From assembly GCF_002860255.1 (NCBI RefSeq), contig NZ_PGVE01000027.1, positions 1-33,042 of the forward strand: a stretch of DNA of 33,042 nt, written 5' to 3'. Shown in pieces: positions 15,965 to 22,298 of this stretch (the stretch's first letter is position 1; every line of letters starts with the position of its first letter). A model generated the notes under the pieces. That model was not told where the DNA came from and did no database searches. It was given only the letters and a program-made list of their open reading frames with translations. Source of the DNA: Neobacillus cucumis. Lineage in GTDB: Bacteria > Bacillota > Bacilli > Bacillales > Cytobacillaceae. The position numbers were made by a program, and so were the translations under genes.

Positions 15965-16348
15965 TTATCTTTGGAAAAATTCAACCTTTTCTCCATCAGG
16001 ACCATTTACGAAGAAATTACGATACCCGTTAGGAAGGGTATCGACTTCTTCGCTAATGAATGAAACATCCAATCCCTTTAAACGGTTAAACTCCTCTTCA
16101 ATGTCATCCACTAAGAAAGCAATATGATTAACTTTCCCTTCTTCTGGAAGATCGGGATTACCGCCATGAACTAATTCTAATTCTGTTTCATCGGAACCAT
16201 TAAAGCCAAGAAAAGCTAGAGTTACTGCTCCATTTGCAATAGCAAACTTATCCTTTAATTCCATTCCAACCATCTCTTGATAAAAAGTAAGTGAAGCGTT
16301 TAGGTCGTTAACAAACACACCAACATGGTCCATTTTTTTGACAGCCAT
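15965..16348 (-). CDS. VOC-superfamily (glyoxalase-like) metalloprotein
   Basis: A 127-residue protein with two beta-alpha-beta-beta-beta modules. Candidate metal ligands are the His of KMDHVGVFV (near residue 8), Glu in ELELVHGG, the His of VNHIAF and the final Glu of KVEFFQR, a layout like glyoxalase I and fosfomycin-resistance proteins. The second ATG (16348) is preferred because AGGAG is 8 nt upstream of it but only 2 nt from the first ATG (16354). The substrate cannot be assigned. It starts 20 bp after the flavoprotein gene and is probably co-transcribed with it, suggesting a detoxification pair. Confidence 0.82.
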   Translation of the reverse strand: MAVKKMDHVGVFVNDLNASLTFYQEMVGMELKDKFAIANGAVTLAFLGFNGSDETELELVHGGNPDLPEEGKVNHIAFLVDDIEEEFNRLKGLDVSFISEEVDTLPNGYRNFFVNGPDGEKVEFFQR

Positions 16349-16368
16349 TTTCATTGCTCCTATGCTTA

Positions 16369-16932
16369 TTAAGATTTTAAAACATCATGGTCAACATAGC
16401 GCTCACCATTGATTTCACTAATCACATTAATGGCAACTTTGGCACCGTCGCCTGCTGTAATGATGGTATGTACACTCACACCTGCAACCGTTCCAGCTGC
16501 CCAAATCCCATCGATATTGGTTTTACCAGCAGCGTCCACATCTAGTACAGTCTTAATTCTTGGTTCTGTTCCTGGCTTTGTGTTAAGGCCAATGGTTTCA
16601 GCAAGTGTGACCAATGCACCAGTTGCCACGATAACGTGTTTAGCTTCGTATTCATTTTGGTCCGTTACGACTTTAAAACCTTCTTCGGTCTTTTGAACAT
16701 CGGTAACCGTTGCTTCCACTAATTCAGCACCAAATTTAGCTGCTTGCTTTTTACCGATATCAATTAAATCAGGTCCAGTAATTTCGGAAACACCATAATG
16801 GTTTTCAATCCATGCACGTTTAGTCATGCTTTTATCATTATCAACAACCAAGGTCTTCTTGCCTGCTTTAGCAGTAAAAAGGGCCGCACTTGCTCCTGCT
16901 GCACCTGCTCCAATAACAACTACGTCAAACAT
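16369..16932 (-). CDS. Half-size thioredoxin-reductase-like FAD protein
   Basis: A 187-residue flavoprotein. The N-terminal dinucleotide-binding motif VVVIGAGAAGASAAL (about 4-18) and the ATG-type motif VIVATGAL (about 100-107) are present. The C-terminal FAD segment reads GIWAAGTVAG, where thioredoxin reductases normally have AAGDV, so the usual Asp is Thr. The whole inserted NADPH domain and the CxxC redox pair of thioredoxin reductase are missing; full enzymes are about 315 residues. No frameshift is visible, so it appears to be a naturally short family member. The ribosome site GGAGGG precedes ATG 16932. It could be an oxidoreductase using another donor or a flavin-binding sensor; function unknown. 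Confidence 0.8.
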   Translation of the reverse strand: MFDVVVIGAGAAGASAALFTAKAGKKTLVVDNDKSMTKRAWIENHYGVSEITGPDLIDIGKKQAAKFGAELVEATVTDVQKTEEGFKVVTDQNEYEAKHVIVATGALVTLAETIGLNTKPGTEPRIKTVLDVDAAGKTNIDGIWAAGTVAGVSVHTIITAGDGAKVAINVISEINGERYVDHDVLKS

Positions 16933-16949
16933 GTAAATCCCTCCAATAT

Positions 16950-16985
16950 TTAGAATAATTCTAGCTTAGCGTAATTAAAAATCAA
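16950..16985 (-). promoter_or_regulatory. Promoter of the flavoprotein gene overlapped by a PerR/Fur-like palindrome
   Basis: On the minus strand TTGATT (16980-16985) and TAGAAT (16958-16963) are 16 bp apart, a good sigma-A match. The -10 lies inside a palindrome at 16951-16963 (TAGAAT-T-ATTCTA). As a 7-1-7 element (16950-16964) it matches the remembered PerR box TTATAAT-N-ATTATAA at 11 of 14 arm positions. Peroxide or metal control is an inference. Confidence 0.5.
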
Positions 16986-17099
16986 TGTAAAATAAAGTGC
17001 TTTCAACTTTAATTTCAAGAAAATTTTTACTATAACACTTGAAATATACTCATCTAACCGATACCTTAAAAACAACGATGAAAATAGGGGATTGCTAGG

Positions 17100-17834
17100 A
17101 TGGAGATAAAACCACTAGGAGATTTAGCCATACAAGTTTCATTTGGAAATCAAATTAATGAGAAGATTCAACGGGAGATTCAGCAATTTATAGCAGGTCT
17201 AAAAGCAGAAAAAATAAAAGGGATTATCGAATGGGTCCCTGCCTATTGTACGGTTGCTATTTACTATCAGCCAGAGGCTATTAGCTATCATAATTTAGAA
17301 AAAAGCCTCAAAAGCATTTATACTTCTTCGACTCATCTAGAGCAAGAAAAGCCATTGGTCTATGAAGTGCCTGTATACTATGGCGGGAAAACAGGTCCTG
17401 ACTTAACCTATGTAGCCGATTATCATCATTTAAGTGAGGAAGAGGTGATCAGGTTACATACAAGTAAGGAATACATGATTTATATGATGGGGTTTGTTCC
17501 AGGATTTCCTTACCTTGGCGGTTTACCATCCGAGCTTTCAACACCAAGGCTCAAACACCCGAGGCAGGTAATTGCAGCAGGTTCAGTAGGAATCGGAGGA
17601 AGTCAAACCGGCATCTACCCAGCAGATGTTCCCTCTGGATGGCAGATCATCGGCATCACTCCCTTAAAGCTGTTTGATTTAGAAAATCCATCTCCGTTTC
17701 TTTTTACAGCAGGAAATTATATTAAATTTTATCCAATAGATTCACATGAATATAGAAATATCCAGCAATTAATAGCCAACAAAGCCTATGTGTTAAACAC
17801 ATATATAAAGGAGAAAGCAAATGATCGTGATTGA
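17100..17834 (+). CDS. pxpB: 5-oxoprolinase subunit PxpB (KipI family)
   Basis: A 244-residue protein of the PxpB/KipI family. Motifs include the N-terminal IKPLGDLAIQVSFG, the central MGFVPGFPYLGGLP (about 130-143) and SVGIGGSQTGIYP (about 162-174). With PxpA and PxpC it forms the prokaryotic ATP-dependent 5-oxoprolinase that converts pyroglutamate to glutamate. In B. subtilis the homologue KipI was studied as an inhibitor of kinase KinA. AGGGG lies about 9 nt upstream of the ATG. A possible promoter is TTGAAA (17039-17044) with a weak TACCTT 17 bp later. The end of the gene overlaps pxpA by 14 nt. Confidence 0.93.
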   Translation: MEIKPLGDLAIQVSFGNQINEKIQREIQQFIAGLKAEKIKGIIEWVPAYCTVAIYYQPEAISYHNLEKSLKSIYTSSTHLEQEKPLVYEVPVYYGGKTGPDLTYVADYHHLSEEEVIRLHTSKEYMIYMMGFVPGFPYLGGLPSELSTPRLKHPRQVIAAGSVGIGGSQTGIYPADVPSGWQIIGITPLKLFDLENPSPFLFTAGNYIKFYPIDSHEYRNIQQLIANKAYVLNTYIKEKANDRD

Positions 17835-18588
17835 TTTGAATAGTGATTTAGGAGAAAGTTTTGGGGCCTTTAAGATTGGAAATGACGAAGAGGTTCTAAA
17901 ACATATATCATCCGCGAATGTTGCTTGCGGCTATCATGGCGGAGATCACAATGTTATGTTTGAGACGGTAAGACGCGCCAAAAAATATGGAGTCCAAATC
18001 GGGGCTCATCCCGGATTTCCAGATTTATCAGGGTTTGGGAGAAGAGAAATGAAATTAACTCCCCGAGAGATTTATAATCTTATGATTTATCAAATAGGCG
18101 CATTACAAGTCGTTTGTAAAGTGAATGGAACAAACCTTGTGCATGTGAAGCCGCATGGTGCTTTATACAATATGGCTTCCAAGGATCGATTTATGTCCGA
18201 TTCCATCGCTCAAGCGATTTTCGATGTTAACCCTGAGCTTGTATTATTTGCCCTTGCCGGCAGCGAATTAGCCAAGGCTGGAGAAGAGAGAGGCTTAGTA
18301 GTTGCAGGGGAAGTGTTTGCGGATCGAACCTACCAGACTGATGGGACATTAACCTCCCGCCAAGAGAAGAATGCGATGATTCATGATTCTGAGTACGCTA
18401 TTACTAGGGTCATTCGTATGATTAAAGAAGGAAAAGTTGAGGCAGTTGATGGGACAGATATAGATATTCATGCAGATACCATTTGCGTCCACGGAGATGA
18501 TCCGCATGCATTAGAATTTGTATCCCGATTAAAGCAGGCTTTTCTTCAAGAAAATATCCAGATAAGAAAAAGTTGGGAAAGAAAATGA
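17821..18588 (+). CDS. pxpA: 5-oxoprolinase subunit PxpA (LamB/YcsF family)
   Basis: A 255-residue LamB/YcsF-family protein, full length. The family hallmarks are the N-terminal DLNSDLGESFG (about 5-15), SANVACGYHGGDH (about 31-43), GAHPGFPDLSGFGRR (about 61-75), VKPHGALYN (about 109-117) and ICVHGDDPHA near the end. These carboxylate- and histidine-rich motifs line the active site. The AAAGGAG site lies inside the end of pxpB, and the final ATGA overlaps the pxpC start, so the three subunits are translationally coupled. Confidence 0.95.
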   Translation: MIVIDLNSDLGESFGAFKIGNDEEVLKHISSANVACGYHGGDHNVMFETVRRAKKYGVQIGAHPGFPDLSGFGRREMKLTPREIYNLMIYQIGALQVVCKVNGTNLVHVKPHGALYNMASKDRFMSDSIAQAIFDVNPELVLFALAGSELAKAGEERGLVVAGEVFADRTYQTDGTLTSRQEKNAMIHDSEYAITRVIRMIKEGKVEAVDGTDIDIHADTICVHGDDPHALEFVSRLKQAFLQENIQIRKSWERK

Positions 18589-19529
18589 AGGTTGTTTTTA
18601 AAGTATGGAAGTCTGGGCTGCAAACAACGGTTCAAGATTCCGGAAGATATGGATACCAACAGTATGGAATCAGTCCATCTGGTGCCATGGATCCCTATTC
18701 TATGCAAGTAGCCAATATCTTAGTTGGAAATCCTTTAACTGAGGCAGTGTTAGAGGCAGCTTTAATAGGACCTGAACTTGAGGCATTAAGTGATATGGTC
18801 ATCGCTATTTGCGGCGGAGATTTTACTCCCAAAGTGGATAGAATGGAAGTGGCTAAGTGGAAAAGCTTCCTTTTACGTAAGGGCCAGGTTCTGGCCCTTG
18901 GTCCGTGCCTTCATGGAGCCCGAGCTTATATTGCGATTGCAGGAGGCATTGATGTCCCAATCGTCCTAGGTAGTAAATCAACGTTTCTAAATGGAAAGTT
19001 TGGAGGGTATGAGGGACGGGCATTGCAGAAGGATGATGTTTTATTTGGCAACCCGTTCATTAGAAAACCATTTAAAATCCTTCATCCAGAATTAGTACCT
19101 CAGTACAGGAAAGAAGTGACGTTGAAAGTTATATTAGGGCCGCATGAAGGAAGATTTACAGAGGAGAGTATGCATCGTTTTTGCTCAGAAGCTTTTATTG
19201 TTACCCATCAATCCAATCGAATGGGGTGTCAATTAAAGGGTCCTAAATTAGAGCATATCGGCGGGCCGGATATTATTTCAGATGCTATCCCGCTCGGAGG
19301 AATTCAAGTCCCTGCGAGCGGCCAGCCCATCATCCTCTTAGCTGACCGTCAAACCACCGGCGGCTACACAAGAATCGGCACAGTGATCTCCACTGACATT
19401 CCTAAGCTAGCCCAAGCGGTGCCTGACACCATTATTCACTTTTCCATAGTGTCAGTAGAGGAAGCACAGCGGCTCTATGTAGAAAGACAGCAATTATTAA
19501 AGCATTTGCAGCTAGGGGCGGCAAAATAA
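18585..19529 (+). CDS. pxpC: 5-oxoprolinase subunit PxpC (KipA family, biotin-carboxylase-like fold)
   Basis: A 314-residue PxpC/KipA-family protein. Motifs are TTVQDSGRYGYQQYGISPSG (about 14-33), GGIDVPIVLGSKST (about 124-137) and GGPDIISDAIPLGGIQVP with QPIILLADRQTTGGY (about 226-262). ATG 18585 overlaps the pxpA stop by 4 nt and is preferred over a TTG at 18573 that would add four residues. With PxpB it probably makes the ATP-using part of 5-oxoprolinase. No transporter or KipR-type regulator accompanies the cluster, unlike the larger B. subtilis kip locus. Its last 55 bp overlap the end of a small opposing gene. Confidence 0.92.
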   Translation: MKVVFKVWKSGLQTTVQDSGRYGYQQYGISPSGAMDPYSMQVANILVGNPLTEAVLEAALIGPELEALSDMVIAICGGDFTPKVDRMEVAKWKSFLLRKGQVLALGPCLHGARAYIAIAGGIDVPIVLGSKSTFLNGKFGGYEGRALQKDDVLFGNPFIRKPFKILHPELVPQYRKEVTLKVILGPHEGRFTEESMHRFCSEAFIVTHQSNRMGCQLKGPKLEHIGGPDIISDAIPLGGIQVPASGQPIILLADRQTTGGYTRIGTVISTDIPKLAQAVPDTIIHFSIVSVEEAQRLYVERQQLLKHLQLGAAK

Positions 19530-19717
19530 AAAGAACCATCATTTCCTTCATGGGATTGATGGTTCTTGTGTTTAAACTGATATAGATGATCTTTTTTGGT
19601 TTTGGTTGTTCTTGTTCTCAAATCGGTGAAAACAAATGGACTTCTCATCGCTTCAGGATTCCTTTTCCCTTCGCGTTCCAGTTTTTCCCTACGTTTTTTG
19701 GCTTTGGATTTAGCCAT
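19475..19717 (-). CDS. Small basic protein (80 aa), reading through the pxpC terminator
   Basis: The N-terminal half is very basic (MAKSKAKKRREKLEREGKRN) and continues with RSPFVFTDLRTRTTKTKKDH, like small nucleic-acid-binding proteins of bacilli; I cannot name the family. ATG 19717 is chosen because GAGGAG is 8 nt upstream; earlier ATG and GTG codons at 19723 and 19726 crowd the site. TATAAT at 19748-19753 is a probable -10. The frame has no stop until 19475, so its last third is encoded by the shared terminator hairpin and the end of pxpC, antisense. The C-terminal 15-25 residues may not be conserved. Confidence 0.6.
   Translation of the reverse strand: MAKSKAKKRREKLEREGKRNPEAMRSPFVFTDLRTRTTKTKKDHLYQFKHKNHQSHEGNDGSFYFAAPSCKCFNNCCLST
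19531..19570. terminator. Bidirectional terminator after pxpC
   Basis: AAGAACCATCA (19531-19541) pairs perfectly with TGATGGTTCTT (19557-19567). T-rich sequence follows on both strands. On the minus strand the hairpin is inside the end of the small basic protein gene. Confidence 0.8.
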
Positions 19718-19723
19718 AAACAT

Positions 19724-19770
19724 CACTCCTCATTGTTATTTCATTCCATTATATAACAAATCGAGGAGTG
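19724..19770 (-). other. Inverted repeat that can mask the ribosome site of the small basic protein
   Basis: CACTCCTC (plus strand 19724-19731) and GAGGAGTG (19763-19770) are perfect 8-bp inverted copies. In a minus-strand transcript coming from the MFS gene, the upstream copy could pair with the GAGGAG ribosome site. A transcript starting at the internal TATAAT (19748-19753) would lack the upstream arm. Confidence 0.45.
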
Positions 19771-19783
19771 TTGTTTAATAAAC

Positions 19784-20995
19784 TTAAATTTCTTGTGCTT
19801 TGGTTTGGTGCTGTGTTTTTTCCTTTGCTGATGAACTCCTCTTCGTATGAAGGAAGTAAAAAAGTATTAATCCAATTAAAATGTAAAAAGCAAAGAAGCA
19901 ATATAAAGTACTATACTCCATCTTTGAGGCAATAACTCCAACGATAAAGGAACCTAGAGCAATACCAGTATCATAGATCGATAAGAACGTGGCAGTGGCC
20001 AAACCTCTTTTTCGTGGTTCTGCATCTTGAATGGCAATAGTTTGAAAAGTTGGGAAGAGGGTTCCCCAGCCGATTCCAATCAATCCCGCTGATAAAAGGA
20101 AGGTAAAAGCTCCGTTGCTCTGGCTTAATATAAACATTCCAATCGCAAAAAGAACAATACATGGGAAACTGATCACATTAGGACCATATTGATCAAGCCA
20201 CTTACCTGTAAAAGGTCTTGATGCTAATAACAGAACAGCGTAGACAACAAAGAATAAGCTAGCGATGTTTTCTAAATGAATTTCACTTGCATAAATCGAT
20301 ACAAAGGATAATAGAGCAGAATAGACAATCGCCATAAAGCTGCCCACAATGGAAATCGGTACAGCCGAGCTTTCAAATAAGCTGCTGATGGAAAAAGATG
20401 AATGGGCTTTCGTTTGTACAGGTGTTTCAAATGTGTTGTGTTTCACAATTAGTCCTGTAATTAAAGAACAAAAAGCCACAATCACACTAAGGATAAACAA
20501 TGGTTTTGCGCCCCATTGATGCATCGCCATTAAACCAATAAAAGGACCGAAAACCATCGCCAAATTGGTTGACATGGCAAAGTAACCCATTCCTTCACCG
20601 CGGCGGGAGGCAGGGATAATATCAGCCACGATCGTACCTACAGCCGTTGTCGCCATACCAAAACCAACCCCATGTAACAGACGGATAACGAAAAATCCTC
20701 CAATGGTTTTCGGTAAGAAGTATAAAAGGGAAGCAGCTGCGAAAATAATTAATGCTGTTAGCAGTACCTTCTTGTTACCCGCCCGCTCGAGCCATTGACC
20801 AGCAAGTGGACGAGAAATAATCGCAGATAGCAAGAAGATGGTTGTCATTAGTCCTGCCATAGAAGAACTACTATGTAATTCATCAAGGGCGTAGGATGGA
20901 AGTGTGACAAGCAAGATATAAAAAGTTAGAAATAGAAAAAGATTGCTAAAGGAAATACTAATAAAGTTTTTTGTCCAAAGTTTTGGTTTGGTCAT
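19784..20995 (-). CDS. 12-TM MFS transporter controlled by the adjacent MarR regulator
   Basis: A 403-residue major facilitator with about twelve helices. Visible motifs include the loop 2-3 segment RPLAGQWLERAGNKK (motif A position) and, after it, RLLHGVGFGMATTAVGTIVAD. The tail is hydrophilic and Lys/Gln rich. ATG 20995 is preferred because AGAGGTG lies 6-7 nt upstream; a GTG at 21004 lies within this site. It begins 15 bp after the MarR gene and shares its promoter. An efflux pump for a drug or metabolite sensed by the MarR protein is the likely role, but the substrate is unknown. No clear terminator follows. Confidence 0.85.
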   Translation of the reverse strand: MTKPKLWTKNFISISFSNLFLFLTFYILLVTLPSYALDELHSSSSMAGLMTTIFLLSAIISRPLAGQWLERAGNKKVLLTALIIFAAASLLYFLPKTIGGFFVIRLLHGVGFGMATTAVGTIVADIIPASRRGEGMGYFAMSTNLAMVFGPFIGLMAMHQWGAKPLFILSVIVAFCSLITGLIVKHNTFETPVQTKAHSSFSISSLFESSAVPISIVGSFMAIVYSALLSFVSIYASEIHLENIASLFFVVYAVLLLASRPFTGKWLDQYGPNVISFPCIVLFAIGMFILSQSNGAFTFLLSAGLIGIGWGTLFPTFQTIAIQDAEPRKRGLATATFLSIYDTGIALGSFIVGVIASKMEYSTLYCFFAFYILIGLILFYFLHTKRSSSAKEKTQHQTKAQEI

Positions 20996-21010
20996 AAGAT
21001 GCACCTCTTT

Positions 21011-21424
21011 TTATAAAATTTGCTGTAACCAGCTTTTTTGCAGTTTTACAAGTTGTTCCTGTGATTCAATAGGAAACTCTTTTAAAAGTTCCTGATTGAC
21101 GGTATTCACGATATGTTCCCAGTTTGGATATTCCTTTAGGGCCACATCTGTTAATTGCACATATTTTTCTCGTTTGTCTTTTCCTGGGACTTGAGAAACG
21201 TATCCTTGTTTCACGAGACGCTGGATGGTCCTTGTCATGGGCGGCGCCTCAACAAAAAGGTAATCACATAGTTCTTTTTGTGTCAGTGATCCTTTATTTT
21301 TTAAAACATAAATCACAGACCATTGGGCGCTGTATAATCCTAATGGTTTCAATGCTTCATTGAGTTTGTTGGTAAGATGTCTAGAAAGCTGATGAAGGGT
21401 ATGGAATAATTCGTGGGTTAACAT
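21011..21424 (-). CDS. MarR-family transcriptional regulator
   Basis: A 137-residue winged-helix regulator. The DNA-recognition part runs from about 38 to 100: SAQWSVIYVLKNKGSLTQKE, LCDYLFVEAPPMTRTIQRLV, then the wing with VPGKDKREKYVQLT. MarR dimers normally repress until a phenolic or drug-like ligand binds. ATG 21424 has GGAG 6 nt upstream and is chosen over ATG 21436, which has no ribosome site. It is the first gene of a two-gene operon with the MFS pump. A 12-bp palindrome abutting its -10 is the likely autoregulatory operator. Confidence 0.9.
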   Translation of the reverse strand: MLTHELFHTLHQLSRHLTNKLNEALKPLGLYSAQWSVIYVLKNKGSLTQKELCDYLFVEAPPMTRTIQRLVKQGYVSQVPGKDKREKYVQLTDVALKEYPNWEHIVNTVNQELLKEFPIESQEQLVKLQKSWLQQIL

Positions 21425-21449
21425 GATTCGCTCCATTTTTTAAAATTAA

Positions 21450-21461
21450 TTACCTAGGTAA
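21450..21461. promoter_or_regulatory. MarR-type operator TTACCTAGGTAA
   Basis: A perfect 12-bp palindrome that shares its end base with the -10 of the MarR-MFS promoter and covers the expected start site. It is a typical place and form for a MarR autorepressor site. Confidence 0.75.
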
Positions 21462-21489
21462 ATATAGTTGAAAAAGAAGGAAATGTCAA
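21461..21489 (-). promoter_or_regulatory. Sigma-A promoter of the MarR-MFS operon
   Basis: On the minus strand a perfect TTGACA (21484-21489) and TATATT (21461-21466) are separated by exactly 17 bp. The MarR start codon is 37 bp beyond the -10. Confidence 0.85.
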
Positions 21490-21535
21490 GGGTTCAGGCT
21501 GAAATTGGGTTATGGAAGTATGGAATACAGCGTTC

Positions 21536-21650
21536 GCGGGATTAATTAGAAAACGCGCGGAATTAAGAGGGAAATGTGCGGAAAAAAGGTAGAGTTTATG
21601 CGGGAAAATAACAAAAATACAAGGAATTATCCCGACAACTTATGGAATCC
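21536..21650. repeat. Degenerate 21-bp periodic GCGGRATTAA array
   Basis: In the 317-bp gene-free stretch before the secreted-protein gene, a GG core recurs at 21538, 21559, 21580, 21602, 21623 and 21644, so spacings are 21, 21, 22, 21 and 21. The units begin like GCGGGATTAA, GCGGAATTAA, GCGGAAAAAA, GCGGGAAAAT, AGGAATTAT and TGGAATCC, decaying to the right. Related GCGGAAAAAA and ACGGAATACA occur at 21677 and 21693 out of phase. No good reading frame spans it. It is probably a dispersed intergenic repeat type; the spacing equals about two helical turns. Confidence 0.55.
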
Positions 21651-21740
21651 ATCATTGAAAACTTCATAAAAAATCCGCGGAAAAAATCTCCACGGAATAC
21701 ATGTAAAAGCGGCATATAAAGAGCCTCAAAGAATGAAATA

Positions 21741-22118
21741 TTATTTACAATACCATCTTTTCCATATTTCAGCAGAGTCTAGGCAGCCATCATCATTGCT
21801 CCAACTGTACTTACTATCTTTACATTCACCCGTATTGCCTCCGCCATCATAACTTCCTCCATTACACCACTTCAAAAAACTATCCCACCAATCTTTACTT
21901 GGATAATCATAGCTATTTGTATCACTATAATTATTTTGATAATCCACTTTTGGGTTATCATTATTAAAAATAGTTAGTAGGTAAGAAAGTGAGAATGTCT
22001 GGAAAAATCCGCTACTATTATTCGATTGAGTTGTATTAGTAGAGGCATATGTAGAAGTAGGGATCATTAAAGTACAAACGACAACCAAGACTAGGCTAAA
22101 ACTAATTATTGCTTTCAA
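21741..22118 (-). CDS. Small secreted cysteine-containing protein, unknown function
   Basis: A 125-residue predicted exported protein. The first 26 residues form a clear signal peptide ending TYA before STNTTQ. The mature part is rich in Ser, Asn, Asp and Tyr with four cysteines in the last 45 residues (WCNGG, GECKD, DGCLD, WYCK), which may form two disulfides, and several Trp residues near the C terminus. The start is TTG 22118, with AGGTGG 9 nt upstream. The same strong AAAGGAGG also faces an out-of-frame ATG at 22125 that encodes only seven codons. No family is recognised; a small extracellular effector, toxin or surface protein is possible. Confidence 0.7.
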   Translation of the reverse strand: MKAIISFSLVLVVVCTLMIPTSTYASTNTTQSNNSSGFFQTFSLSYLLTIFNNDNPKVDYQNNYSDTNSYDYPSKDWWDSFLKWCNGGSYDGGGNTGECKDSKYSWSNDDGCLDSAEIWKRWYCK

Positions 22119-22255
22119 AACTCATTACCACCTCCTTTAAAGGAAAACATTAATCACTCTTAATAAAAAAACATTACGTTCTTTATTAAGAATGATATTA
22201 CATTTATAAGAGCTTGTAAATGAGTTTTAATATATTTTTAGGTCCATGGTCATAG

Positions 22256-22290
22256 TAAAAAGGGTATCCCTTCATAAACTAGGAATACCC
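22256..22290 (-). terminator. Intrinsic terminator of the methionine operon
   Basis: On the minus strand GGGTATTCC pairs with GGGATACCC (22261-22290) around an 11-nt loop, followed by a TTTTT run. It starts about 8 bp after the metH stop. Confidence 0.87.
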
Positions 22291-22298
22291 TTAATACA

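Noticed and set aside
16369..16932. Flavoprotein gene as a truncated pseudogene of thioredoxin reductase
   Set aside because: The frame is intact, both FAD-binding ends are present, and the missing part is an internal domain, so a natural short family is more likely than decay.
22102..22125. Seven-codon ATG frame as a gene in its own right
   Set aside because: It has a good ribosome site but is too short to call; it is treated as a possible translational leader of the secreted protein.
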